Below, piece by piece: positions 1-9,803 of a DNA stretch of 32,226 nucleotides (positions are counted from its first letter, which is position 1; the number at the start of each line of letters is the position of its first letter). The notes beneath the pieces were generated by a model. It searched no databases. It had not been told where the DNA came from and was given only the letters and a program-made list of their open reading frames with translations. Source of the stretch: Clostridiales bacterium (GTDB taxonomy: Bacteria > Bacillota > Clostridia > Lachnospirales > Lachnospiraceae); assembly GCA_012839235.1 (NCBI GenBank), contig DUNS01000108.1, positions 1-32,226 of the forward strand, read 5' to 3'. Made by a program: the position numbers and the translations under genes.

Positions 1-45
1 AAATAAATATCACTCCAGTCCAACTTAATATTATTCTATCATATT

Positions 46-942
46 CTACTTCTTAAACTGCCTTCCCGTATGATCTATGGTAAATTCTCCCCTATGAATC
101 AGTTGAGATATGGGCACTAACTCATAACCCTTATCCTTGAGCCCTGTGATTACTTTTTCCAATGCTTCAGGCGTATACTTGGCACCGTTATGCATAAGTA
201 TGATTGAGCCCTTTCCTAGATTCTTGTGCTCTGTACATTTCTTAACAATACTGTCTGCACCATAGTCCTTCCAGTCTAGGGAGTCCACATCCCACTGAAT
301 CGTATAATATCCACAGTCTCTTGCAGTTCCTACTACCATGTTATTATAGTCCCCATAAGGAGGACGAAACAAATCCATCTCTACACCTGTTAGCTCCTTA
401 ACCCTATTGTGAGCTTTCATAATCTCATCTTTACACTGTTGTTCCGATAATCTAGACATCTGCTTATGATTCTCACTATGATTGCCCAGGTCATGGCCTG
501 CTGCCGCTATCTTCTTTACATCCTCTGGATATTTGCGAATCCATTCACCAGTCATGAAAAATGTAACCTTTACATCATGTTTGGCTAAGGTATCTAGTAT
601 TGTCTGAGTATCTTCATTGCCCCAAGCAGCGTCAAAACTTAGTGATACCTTGTTCTCGTCCGTATCAACACTATAAATCGGCAGGTCTCTTTTTTTACTG
701 ATATTTGATACTGTAATGGCCTCTGGTATGAATTTAATACCTAGTCCTATCACTGCCAATATACTTAATACTATAATCCCAATCTTTACAAATAAGGTAA
801 TATCTGATACGGAATTTTTATTATTTACTTTATCCTTATTTTGATTAGCCTCATTTTGATTATACATAGTTTCACCAATTTTACGATGTGTTACTATAAT
901 ATATTGAAGCTTATAGTCAAATATGCGACATGGGCAAGCCAA
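46..942 (-). CDS. Polysaccharide deacetylase family protein (NodB/PdaB-like), N-terminal TM; start may be ATG at 867
   Basis: Motifs SFDAAWGNEDT, TFFMTGEW, GHDLGNHSENH, FRPPYG, QWDVDSLDW, ILMH are typical of carbohydrate esterase 4. The internal start MYNQNEANQ is more plausible than MACPCRIFDY. Confidence 0.85.
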   Translation of the reverse strand: MACPCRIFDYKLQYIIVTHRKIGETMYNQNEANQNKDKVNNKNSVSDITLFVKIGIIVLSILAVIGLGIKFIPEAITVSNISKKRDLPIYSVDTDENKVSLSFDAAWGNEDTQTILDTLAKHDVKVTFFMTGEWIRKYPEDVKKIAAAGHDLGNHSENHKQMSRLSEQQCKDEIMKAHNRVKELTGVEMDLFRPPYGDYNNMVVGTARDCGYYTIQWDVDSLDWKDYGADSIVKKCTEHKNLGKGSIILMHNGAKYTPEALEKVITGLKDKGYELVPISQLIHRGEFTIDHTGRQFKK

Positions 943-955
943 AATACTGCTTATA

Positions 956-2542
956 TTATTTAACCAACCCTTGATCTATTAAGAATTCATGTGCAACTTC
1001 AGCAGGGTCTCTTTGTAATTCATCAACTTGATAGTTTAAACTAATCATAGTATCATCATCTAATATGTCAGCTAACTCTTCAAGAAGAGGTACAATTTCA
1101 GGATATTCTTCGGCTGTTTCCTCTATAACTAAAGGCACCGCATAATATGGTGGAAAGAAGTTTTTGTCATCTTCTAAGACCACTAGGTCATATTTTTTAA
1201 GAAGACCATCTGTACCAAATGCATCTATTACATCCGTTTCACCATTTGCAATAGCAAGGTATTTATTGGCACCATTTAGGCCAACTTCTTCACCAAACTC
1301 TATGTTGTACATTTTCTCTAGACCTATAAGACCGTCATCGCGGTTTAAGAATTCTAGACTTGCACCAAGTCTTAGCTCCTTAGCTACTTTGGTTAAATCG
1401 CTAATGGTAGCCAAGTTATATTTTTCAGCTGTTTCTTGTGTTACTGCCAGGGCATAAGTATTGTTAAAGCCCAATTGTTTTAATACATCAATACCATAAC
1501 GCTCTTTTAGTTCATTTTTAACTGTATTATATACTTCATCCATATCACTATTGGGCGGATAGCTTAAGGTATCTCCATAAATTGTTCCTGTATAATCAAG
1601 ATATATATCAATTTCATCCTTATTTATAGCATTAAAGCAAACTTGGGTTCCTCCTAAGTTAACCTTTCTTACTACTTGAATGTCAGTATTTTCTTCAATT
1701 AACTCAGACATCATATAAGTCATAATATACTGTTCAGTATAGTCCTTACCCCCTACAGTAATCTGTTTATCTGATTTATTCATATTGTTTTTTACACCAT
1801 TAAAAACAAATAAACTTGTTATTACCACTACGGTTACAGCAAGTATGGCTTTTTTGTTACGCCTTTTTTTAAACCTAACATTTGACCTGGTAGAAGACTC
1901 TTGTAAAGCAATAGGTGTAACAAGATCTTCAATTAAGCCAAATATATAATCAACTAATAATGCTAGGATACATGCTGGAATAGCACCTGCTAATATCTGA
2001 TAATTATTGGTGGTGCTAATACCTGAGAATACTAAGAATCCCAGACCACCAGCACCAATATAGCCTGCCATAGTCATAAGACCAACAGCAGTAACAGCAG
2101 AAACACGCACACCTGCCATAATTACTGGTAGAGCAAGAGGTATTCTTACTTTAATTAGAATCTGCATCTTAGTAAGACCTATAGCTTTAGCTGCTTCTAA
2201 AGTATCTTTATTTATATTTAATATACCTGTGTATGAGTTTTTAATTATAGGTAGTAGTGAATATAAAACCACCATGGTTACAGCAGGTAGCACACCGATT
2301 CCTAGTAGTGGAATAGAAAGTCCAAGTAAAGCCATACTTGGTATAGCTTGAACAACATTTGCGACTCCCATTACTGGCTTACTAGCTTTTTTGTAGTAAG
2401 ATATTATAATACCAATAGGTACTCCTAGAACAACTGCAATTACTACAGCAACAGCAGTAAGTCTAATATGATCTAATGATAAGGATATAATTTGATCAAC
2501 ATTATTTATGACATAATTAATAAAACCTTGTAATAATTCCAT
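956..2542 (-). CDS. Osmoprotectant (glycine betaine/choline-type) ABC transporter, permease fused to substrate-binding domain
   Basis: N-terminal BPD-type permease (EAAKAIGLTKMQILIKVRIPLALPVIMAGVR) followed by an OpuCC/ProX-like SBP (VGGKDYTEQYIMTYMMSELIEENT...LDYTGT). Next to the matching ATPase. Confidence 0.88.
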   Translation of the reverse strand: MELLQGFINYVINNVDQIISLSLDHIRLTAVAVVIAVVLGVPIGIIISYYKKASKPVMGVANVVQAIPSMALLGLSIPLLGIGVLPAVTMVVLYSLLPIIKNSYTGILNINKDTLEAAKAIGLTKMQILIKVRIPLALPVIMAGVRVSAVTAVGLMTMAGYIGAGGLGFLVFSGISTTNNYQILAGAIPACILALLVDYIFGLIEDLVTPIALQESSTRSNVRFKKRRNKKAILAVTVVVITSLFVFNGVKNNMNKSDKQITVGGKDYTEQYIMTYMMSELIEENTDIQVVRKVNLGGTQVCFNAINKDEIDIYLDYTGTIYGDTLSYPPNSDMDEVYNTVKNELKERYGIDVLKQLGFNNTYALAVTQETAEKYNLATISDLTKVAKELRLGASLEFLNRDDGLIGLEKMYNIEFGEEVGLNGANKYLAIANGETDVIDAFGTDGLLKKYDLVVLEDDKNFFPPYYAVPLVIEETAEEYPEIVPLLEELADILDDDTMISLNYQVDELQRDPAEVAHEFLIDQGLVK

Positions 2543-2543
2543 A

Positions 2544-3668
2544 CTAGTACACCTCCGTCATGTCATCAATATATTGTTGGCTTAATGTTTCAACTAAACT
2601 ACTTTTTGTTATAAGCCCTTTTAATTTTCTTTTATTATCAACTACTGGTATATTGGAAATGTCATATTTATCAATCTTTTTTAATACATCAACAATAGAT
2701 TCATTAGGATTTGCATATATATAGTCTGAAATGATAATATCCCTTATATCTCTATTTTTTGCGTGTTGAACATGTTTTTTCCTTAAAACACCCTGTAATC
2801 TGTTAGTTTCGCTATCAATAGCCATTAATGTATTAACTTGCTCTAAACCCATTAAATACATGGCTTCATTTATTGTACAATCTACTGGACATGTTACGGG
2901 ATCATTTATCATAATATCTTTAGCACGAATATACTCAGGTGACTGCCAAATTCTGTTATCACCTACAAATTCTGTTACAAAATCATTTGCAGGATTCTTT
3001 AAAATGTTTTCAGGTGTATCATATTGAACAATTTGGCCTTCATTCATTAAACATACTTTATCTGCCAATTTAATTGCTTCCCTAATATCATGAGTTACAA
3101 ATACAATTGTTTTTTTAACTTTTGCTTGTAATCTAATTAATTCATCTTGAAGCACAGTCCTCGTAATTGGATCAACTGCCGAAAATGGTTCATCCATTAA
3201 AATTATATCTGGATCTAGTGCAAATGCCCTGGCAACACCAACTCTTTGTTGTTGGCCACCACTAAGTTCACTAGGATATCTATCTAAATAACTTGTATCT
3301 AATCCTACCAATTCAATAAGTGCTTCTGTACGTTCCTTAATTTTGTCTTCTTCAAATCCTTCAACCTTAGGAATTAACTCAATATTTTCTTTTATTGTCA
3401 TATGTGGAAACAATCCGGTTTGCTGTATTACATAACCTATGTTTCTTCGAAGCTTAATTGGGTCAATTTTTGATATGTCTTTATCTTCAATAGTAATACG
3501 CCCTGATGTAGGGGTAATTAGCCTATTAATCATCTTTAATGTAGTGGTTTTACCACACCCACTTGGTCCAATTAAAACAACAAAATCTCCTTTTTCAATT
3601 TCAAATGAAACATTCTTTAAGACTTTGTTTTTCCTAAAATTCTTTGATATATCTTCAAGCTTTATCAT
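2544..3668 (-). CDS. Osmoprotectant ABC transporter ATP-binding protein with C-terminal CBS domains (track ORF extends to 3707; likely start ATG at 3668)
   Basis: Walker A GPSGCGKTT, signature LSGGQQQR, Walker B IILMDEPFSAVDP, C-terminal CBS pair. GAGGAGGAAG ribosome-binding site before MIKLEDISKN. Confidence 0.88.
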   Translation of the reverse strand: MIKLEDISKNFRKNKVLKNVSFEIEKGDFVVLIGPSGCGKTTTLKMINRLITPTSGRITIEDKDISKIDPIKLRRNIGYVIQQTGLFPHMTIKENIELIPKVEGFEEDKIKERTEALIELVGLDTSYLDRYPSELSGGQQQRVGVARAFALDPDIILMDEPFSAVDPITRTVLQDELIRLQAKVKKTIVFVTHDIREAIKLADKVCLMNEGQIVQYDTPENILKNPANDFVTEFVGDNRIWQSPEYIRAKDIMINDPVTCPVDCTINEAMYLMGLEQVNTLMAIDSETNRLQGVLRKKHVQHAKNRDIRDIIISDYIYANPNESIVDVLKKIDKYDISNIPVVDNKRKLKGLITKSSLVETLSQQYIDDMTEVY

Positions 3669-3701
3669 AAAACCTTTCTTCCTCCTCAGCTTTCCCAAAA
3701 G

Positions 3702-3740
3702 TGACAACCTACATGATATGATAAGGTTGTAGCTTTGTCA
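3702..3740. promoter_or_regulatory. Candidate operator: TGACAA...TTGTCA inverted repeat with nested ACAACCT/AGGTTGT upstream of the ABC transporter
   Basis: TGACAA (3702-3707) and TTGTCA (3735-3740) are exact inverted repeats immediately upstream of the transporter start, next to a BusR-like regulator gene. Confidence 0.35.
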
Positions 3741-3950
3741 AAAATGAATTACATATGAAAACATAATGAACACTGTGCACATTGCACAAAACTTCTTGTT
3801 ATTAATTGTTCAATGTTTATAGATTTAATTGTCCTATACATTTTTATCCATAATGAATTTAATGATTAACAAAAAAACAAAAGATGATTTTTTAGATTTG
3901 TGAAATTTCTAAAAATAATAAATGATAATAGAAAGTCAATAAAAATTAAG

Positions 3951-4002
3951 GGGGACATATCATTTGTAAGTTGTAAATACACTTGACTAATGATATGTCC
4001 CC
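3951..4002 (-). terminator. Long hairpin with 14-bp perfect arms between the GntR/RCK_C gene and the transporter genes; likely terminator
   Basis: GGGGACATATCATT (3951-3964) versus AATGATATGTCCCC (3989-4002). On the minus strand it is followed by CTTAATTTTTATT. Confidence 0.6.
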
Positions 4003-4059
4003 TAAATGTTATTTTCCTGTAATGACATTATATTTTTTATATTAACTAGAATTTTTGTC

Positions 4060-4695
4060 TTAAGGCATACTATCAGATGGATATAGAAATTCCATAACTC
4101 GTCTATAACTATCTTCATCACCTATAAAATAAAAGACATCATTTTCTTGAAAGTCTGCATAAGGTCCTGGAGATAGAATCGTATGATTATTACGTTTTAT
4201 TGCAATAACTGTGGCACCAGTATGATGCCAAAAGTTAACCTCTGATATGTTTTTGTTTATATAGTGAGTAGTTTTTTTTATAATAACTTCAAAAGGTATA
4301 AAAGGATTAATAGATTGAAAACGTGCAATGTTTTCTGTTAATCGCCTAATCTTTTTCTCTAAATCTAAAGTTTCTTCTTTTTGTCTTGATATACTACTTT
4401 TTATATCAACAACTAAACTATTAACAGTTTGTAAATCTTTAAATTCACGGACGAATTCTAAAGCTTTTTCGTAGGATTTAATAATTACCCCGCTACCTTT
4501 AATGGTTTCTACTATACCTAAGTCAGATAGAATACTTACTGCTCTCCTTGCTGTTTCTGAAGAGACATTATACCCACTTGCTAGAGTTGATCTTGTATAA
4601 ATTTTTTCTCCAATAAAGTATTGATTTTCAACAATCTTTGATGCAATATCCACCGCTATTTTTTGATAAGTGGGAATTCTTAGCTTCTTTTCCAT
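4060..4695 (-). CDS. busR: GntR-family regulator with C-terminal RCK_C (TrkA-C) domain, BusR-like
   Basis: N-terminal winged HTH (YQKIAVDIASKIVENQYFIGEKIYTRSTLASGYNVSSETARRAVSILSDLGIV), coiled linker, C-terminal RCK_C-like ATVIAIKRNNHTILSPGPYADFQENDVFYFIGDEDSYRRV. Adjacent to an osmoprotectant transporter. Confidence 0.7.
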   Translation of the reverse strand: MEKKLRIPTYQKIAVDIASKIVENQYFIGEKIYTRSTLASGYNVSSETARRAVSILSDLGIVETIKGSGVIIKSYEKALEFVREFKDLQTVNSLVVDIKSSISRQKEETLDLEKKIRRLTENIARFQSINPFIPFEVIIKKTTHYINKNISEVNFWHHTGATVIAIKRNNHTILSPGPYADFQENDVFYFIGDEDSYRRVMEFLYPSDSMP

Positions 4696-4907
4696 GAAGG
4701 CAACCTCTTTCTATATATTATTTACAATATCCAATGTTGTAATTATATTAAATTTATTAGATCAATTTAATTCTTTCAACTCTAAACTATGTAAGCTCTA
4801 TAAAAATATATCATACATTATTATATCTGTAAATCTTGGACTTGCTCACACTACTTTATATAAGTGGATACTTCTTGCTTTTAATGTTAAATATTTATGT
4901 AAAAAAT

Positions 4908-4937
4908 CTGGGATCTCCTATTTACTAGGCATCCCAG
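4908..4937 (-). terminator. Rho-independent terminator downstream of the tocopherol-cyclase-like gene
   Basis: Minus strand CTGGGAT-g-CCTA-gtaaa-TAGG-ag-ATCCCAG followed by ATTTTTT. Confidence 0.75.
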
Positions 4938-5009
4938 AGTCTTATTCTCTCTCTGCTCAATAAAGTAACGAGTATTCATAGCTAGCTTGATTAATTTCTG
5001 AAGCTTTGA

Positions 5010-5891
5010 TTAGTGACCCCGCTCAAAACTCCCTCTCCCAATAAAATCAAACATCACCTTCCTATCTACCATAAACCTATAACGTATTTTACAATCAATG
5101 CTTTCATAAACAGTACGGGTCATGTTCCCTTTAACTGGTGCCAGTAGATTATGAGGGTTTTCATCTATCAACCTTACTTGCAGAGCATACCTACCTTGTT
5201 GCAACCACAATTCACGCTTATTATATCTCCTGATTTTTACTCCTAAATAAGTTGCAAAGCGATATTCTTTACCACCATAATATACACTTCCAATACAACC
5301 CTTAAAGTGTAATTTACCAAACGGTATATCAGCTACAGCCATGACAATTGTATTATTCCCTTTGGTGTGCCAACTGCATTGTGTCCACAGGTAATCTCTT
5401 GGAAACTCTACTCCCCTATCACCTTCAATATAACCCAGACCCCTATTAAAACACACTTCTCTTCCATCCACGATTAACTTTCCATAGATGTCATGTGCTA
5501 AACTATAGATACTATGACGGCACTGCATAAAAGGAAGATACTTAAATGGTCCCATAATATCATATCTTGGCGGTGTCCACTTAGTAAAGTAAAGTTTACC
5601 TTTCACTGTTATTTGCTCTGTCTCTATATTAAGGACTATTCCCTCTGATGTAAATATATTATTAGCAATCCGCACCCCAGATCTTTTCTTTAAAACTGCA
5701 AATTCATCAATGGGATAAGTGATTTGATAAGAAGCAGCATTCATTATCACTTGGATTGAGGTAGACTTCTTCCCTTTCTCATCTATATGAAAAGCAGGGA
5801 TCAAGGATATGACCTCTGCCTCATTCTGATTCCTAAAATACCATCCTTCAAAATAACTTCTCCTTTTGCAAGTCCCATGAAAATTAATCAT
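5010..5891 (-). CDS. Tocopherol cyclase-like family protein
   Basis: N-terminal FHGTCKRRSYFEGWYFRNQN and internal GYIEGDRGVEFPRDYLWTQCSW are typical of this family. Confidence 0.7.
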   Translation of the reverse strand: MINFHGTCKRRSYFEGWYFRNQNEAEVISLIPAFHIDEKGKKSTSIQVIMNAASYQITYPIDEFAVLKKRSGVRIANNIFTSEGIVLNIETEQITVKGKLYFTKWTPPRYDIMGPFKYLPFMQCRHSIYSLAHDIYGKLIVDGREVCFNRGLGYIEGDRGVEFPRDYLWTQCSWHTKGNNTIVMAVADIPFGKLHFKGCIGSVYYGGKEYRFATYLGVKIRRYNKRELWLQQGRYALQVRLIDENPHNLLAPVKGNMTRTVYESIDCKIRYRFMVDRKVMFDFIGRGSFERGH

Positions 5892-6045
5892 ATATAATAT
5901 CCTCTGTTCAGAATAGTTTTTTTACTCCTTCTTTAGTCTGATATAAGGTTGTAGCTTTTATACATGGCAGTTTTCCCTCCTATAATCATATAGATAAATT
6001 AATATATACAACTAATCATTATCCTATATATGTTCCTACATTAGA

Positions 6046-7692
6046 CTAATGCCTATTACTCTTTACTTCAACATTAGGAAGTAATGCTTTTATCTTCTCT
6101 ATATGACTATCATCTTCTGTTGAATCCCATTCACCTACATAGCTATCTACTATTACCGTTTTAAGATTAGGCAAGCTCTTTAAGGGTGTTAAATCACAGT
6201 CTTTTGGAAGGTCAATTTCTATTTCCTCAATACCTAGTGAAGCTAAGGGGGAAATGTCATAGCAGTTGTTAGATAACAGGGCTAAAGACTTCAAGTTTGA
6301 TAGTTCACCTATCCCTGATATATCTGTAAGTCCACCAATTACTTCTGTTTCACTCCATATACCATATCCATATAAACGCAGACTAGTTAGTGTTTTAATT
6401 TGTTTAATGAACTTGAAGTTATCATTATCACAACTAATACTTAGATGATTTAATTTTGAAAGATTCGGTAAAACACTATAGTCAGCTTCCCCAAGCCTCA
6501 TTAATTGAAGACTACTTAACTCAGGCATAGAGAGAAAAATATTTAAATCCGCTGAAGCAAAGCCTGAAATATAAACACTGTTCAACTTTCTAAGTCCACG
6601 TAATTCATCAATAGAGGTTAGCTCATCACTACCATCTATGTCTAAACTAGTCAGCTCAATTAGCATTGATATGGGGGCAATATCCTTAATACTGTTATAT
6701 GAAAGATTTAATGTCTTTAATGAAATTAGATTAGATATCACCGATATATCCGTAATATCATTACTTGCAAGGGTAAGATGTTGAAGCCTCTTCAAGCAAT
6801 CAATATTATCTGTATTCCCAAGGGCAGATATATCCAGATTCATTTGGTGGCAAATTGTTAACCATTTTAGGCTTGTAAAATGCTCCAAATCATCTAAACT
6901 CTGTATGGCTCCGTTTTTATCATAGCTTTCTCCATTTTGTAATCCAAAGGAGTCTTCTCCATACCAAGCCAATTCCGAAAACCAAGTATGATCATTATAG
7001 CTATTTATTTCACTTTCTTTAGCAATAATATCTCCCCATATTTGAAGGTTACTTATGAGTTTGACATCATCGTAGTGAATATCCTCTCCATTGACCTTTC
7101 CAAGATACTGGCGGATTAGTCTTTCAAATTCAGCATCTTTCCACTGTATTATATAATCATCACGAAATTCAATCTCACTTGCTTCTATAATGCCTAGCTT
7201 TCTCCCAATAACTTCATTGCTAGTTTCCTCATATACACGCTGTAATATCTCTAAAGACCTGTCATGCCAACCTTCTGCTTCATAGGCCTCGGCTATAGCT
7301 ATGTAACCCTCAATAATTGATTTTTCAACTCCAATTAAAGCTTTTTTTAGATTCTCATTATCTGTTGCTTCAATTCCTCTGCCAAGTAAATTAACTGCAT
7401 CAAGTTGTCTGTCCAGGTGTAGATAAGCATCTGCAATGCCAAGATAGGCACGTGTATTTTTAGGTTCGATTTCTATAGCTTTGCTAAATGCTATAACAGC
7501 CTGGTCATATTTAAGTTCTGTTAGATATTTTTCTCCCAAGGATAATTGATCTAAATCCTTCTCCCCCTTATTGTCACCTGTTACTGTAACTATTGTGATG
7601 ATAGCTACCATTGCTAGCAATAAGATGATGGTTATAATCATAACTTTCTTTGATTTTAGTACTGATTTCACAATATTCCCCCATTTTTTCAA
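6046..7692 (-). CDS. Membrane-anchored TPR-LRR protein
   Basis: N-terminal TM (VMIITIILLLAMVAIITIVTV), TPR (LGEKYLTELKYDQAVIAFSKAIEIEPKNTRAYLGIADAYL), C-terminal internalin-type LRRs (ITDISVISNLISLKTLNLSYNSIKDIAPIS). Confidence 0.85.
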   Translation of the reverse strand: MKKWGNIVKSVLKSKKVMIITIILLLAMVAIITIVTVTGDNKGEKDLDQLSLGEKYLTELKYDQAVIAFSKAIEIEPKNTRAYLGIADAYLHLDRQLDAVNLLGRGIEATDNENLKKALIGVEKSIIEGYIAIAEAYEAEGWHDRSLEILQRVYEETSNEVIGRKLGIIEASEIEFRDDYIIQWKDAEFERLIRQYLGKVNGEDIHYDDVKLISNLQIWGDIIAKESEINSYNDHTWFSELAWYGEDSFGLQNGESYDKNGAIQSLDDLEHFTSLKWLTICHQMNLDISALGNTDNIDCLKRLQHLTLASNDITDISVISNLISLKTLNLSYNSIKDIAPISMLIELTSLDIDGSDELTSIDELRGLRKLNSVYISGFASADLNIFLSMPELSSLQLMRLGEADYSVLPNLSKLNHLSISCDNDNFKFIKQIKTLTSLRLYGYGIWSETEVIGGLTDISGIGELSNLKSLALLSNNCYDISPLASLGIEEIEIDLPKDCDLTPLKSLPNLKTVIVDSYVGEWDSTEDDSHIEKIKALLPNVEVKSNRH

Positions 7693-7780
7693 ATATAGTT
7701 TATAGTAAAGCTAATACTTTCATCTTACCTCACGAACTTCCTATCCTTGCCCTTATTTAAGAAAGCCTATTTTTCACCTA

Positions 7781-9448
7781 CTAATTATATATGGTTACTT
7801 CTAGTTTAATTCTTCCTAAAGTGATAATATCTCCCGTTCTTATAATTGTAGGCTTGTCTATTCTAGTGTCACCTACATATGTATGATTAGATGAGTTATT
7901 ATCCTCTATATATACATCCGAGCCTTGTAAGTATATCTTACAATGCTGACCTGATACAGACGACTCCTTAGTTATTGCAATCACATTCTTTTCCTTTAAC
8001 CTACCAATTGTAATTAAGCTGTCCAAATATTTTTCAAATATTTGATTATTAGTTAAATCCTTGAGCTTAATACGCGTTTTACTTTCTGGAGCAAACAGGT
8101 ATTGGGTTCCTGTATTTTTCTGCTCTGCAGGATTTACTAACATCTCTGTCCTATTGTCTGAATCCATAATAGGATTAACACCCATATTATGATTTATGTT
8201 ATTGTTATTATTGTTGTTGTTATTATTTTTCTTGTTTTTATTTCTAGAAGAAATCAATACAATAATTATAAGTATTAAAACTATAGTTGCCAAAGCAACA
8301 AAAACATACATAATACTAGGTATGTCCTTAATCTTTGCTATTAACTTATCCATTAATCCTACTGGTTTCGAATCCCCAAACATTGGGTTTTTGCTCTTTT
8401 TATTGTCAGCAGCATATGTAATATCTTCTGATTTTTCTATCTCATCATCTGAAGCATGACCCAAAGCATCATCCTGAGCATCTTCCACATCCTCTGTATC
8501 TTTAATTAGATCTTCTATATGAATACTCTCATCATCAGATTTATTTATATGCATATTCATTCGTACATCACCACTCAATGTATATGCACCATCCAAGGTT
8601 TCGATTTCCAGGCGGATATTTTTAATGCTACCATCCTGTAATTCTTTAGGTGCGGTGACTTCAATACGGCTATAGTTATCTATAGGATCAATAACTTTTT
8701 CTACTTCATCTAGATTGGATTCACTGGTAAAACTACTATAATTAGCATTGGTTATACGGGAAATAGAGAATAACTCCTTAAGCTTGTCTGCGTTGGAATT
8801 ATATTCGCTTCCAATTGCATAGATGGGATATGGTGATTTTTGTAACAATGAATACAACTCATTGATTGTTACCCCAGTATCATTACTATCAGCTCCATCG
8901 CTAAAGACAATTATTCGATAGAAACATTCTTCATCTGAACTTTCAAATTCATTAATCAAATTATATAATATCTCTATCAAGTAGGTTTTTTGCTTTTTGT
9001 ATTCAATATTGTCTAGAGATTTAACAAGTTCCCACCTATCACTATTATAGTCAGATTTATAGTCAATTTTTTCTCCATAGGAGGCAATGGCAAAGCTCTC
9101 ATTGGCAGTTTTCTTATCAATAAGATTAACTAATAATTTTATAAAATGCTCATGCTCAGCCTCTTTTATAGATAGAGATGTATCTATTAAAATTAATGTT
9201 CTTATTGGCATATTGGCTTGACTTAACTTTGAATAAGTTATATTCTCAACACTTTCAGATGCTATATATCCTTCAACTGATTGTATCTCAGAATCTATTC
9301 CCTTCACATATAGAATAATATTGTCATCTTCAACATACATCTCTACAATATTGGCACTATCTGCAGCAGAAACCCTGCTTGCATTAATTATTAGGCTAAA
9401 GACACATAGTATAGCTACAATACAGACAGAATATATCCTTTTTTTCAT
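7781..9448 (-). CDS. VWA - transmembrane - FHA protein
   Basis: Signal peptide (MKKRIYSVCIVAILCVFSLIINASRVSA), VWA MIDAS DTSLS with FSDGADSND, TM (MYVFVALATIVLILIIIVLIS), poly-Asn linker, C-terminal FHA (ITIGRLKEKNVIAITKESSVSGQHCKIY...NSSNHTYVG). Confidence 0.88.
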   Translation of the reverse strand: MKKRIYSVCIVAILCVFSLIINASRVSAADSANIVEMYVEDDNIILYVKGIDSEIQSVEGYIASESVENITYSKLSQANMPIRTLILIDTSLSIKEAEHEHFIKLLVNLIDKKTANESFAIASYGEKIDYKSDYNSDRWELVKSLDNIEYKKQKTYLIEILYNLINEFESSDEECFYRIIVFSDGADSNDTGVTINELYSLLQKSPYPIYAIGSEYNSNADKLKELFSISRITNANYSSFTSESNLDEVEKVIDPIDNYSRIEVTAPKELQDGSIKNIRLEIETLDGAYTLSGDVRMNMHINKSDDESIHIEDLIKDTEDVEDAQDDALGHASDDEIEKSEDITYAADNKKSKNPMFGDSKPVGLMDKLIAKIKDIPSIMYVFVALATIVLILIIIVLISSRNKNKKNNNNNNNNNNINHNMGVNPIMDSDNRTEMLVNPAEQKNTGTQYLFAPESKTRIKLKDLTNNQIFEKYLDSLITIGRLKEKNVIAITKESSVSGQHCKIYLQGSDVYIEDNNSSNHTYVGDTRIDKPTIIRTGDIITLGRIKLEVTIYN

Positions 9449-9495
9449 TTATCTACCTCTACCTTAACTATTGTTTATTCACTCAACTTATTGTT

Positions 9496-9780
9496 TTATT
9501 CACCCTTACGAAGTCTTTCCATTACCTCTTCTGCTTTTCTCTTAAATTGCATCTGCTCTTCATCTTGATAGCCCAGAAAGTACACAGTCTCAATCTGGTC
9601 ATTATTGAATAAAAATGTTTTATCAGCACCCATATATCCTTCGGGAAATAGGCAACCGGAATAATCCCAGAACACTGTATCTTGCCCTACTTCCTTCTGA
9701 CATACGCCGACTATCATAACCTTCTTTGTACTATCCTTTAATAAAACAACACTTCCTACCGGTAATAATCCTTCTATCAT
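9496..9780 (-). CDS. DUF4176-like small protein (copy 2)
   Basis: LLPVGSVVLLKDSTKKVMIVGVCQ...WDYSGCLFPEGYMG...FLFNNDQIETVYFLGYQDEEQ; close paralogue of the neighbouring 92-aa ORF. Confidence 0.75.
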   Translation of the reverse strand: MIEGLLPVGSVVLLKDSTKKVMIVGVCQKEVGQDTVFWDYSGCLFPEGYMGADKTFLFNNDQIETVYFLGYQDEEQMQFKRKAEEVMERLRKGE

Positions 9781-9803
9781 TTTTCTTTCCTCCTCTTCTC
9801 CTA

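Noticed and set aside
4670-4963. Plus-strand 97-aa ORF
   Set aside because: Mostly intergenic/terminator sequence, no RBS or domain; overlaps the start of the GntR gene.
8196-8459. Plus-strand ORF MLLLLLLLLLFF...
   Set aside because: Antisense of the poly-Asn/TM region of the VWA-FHA gene; low-complexity artefact.
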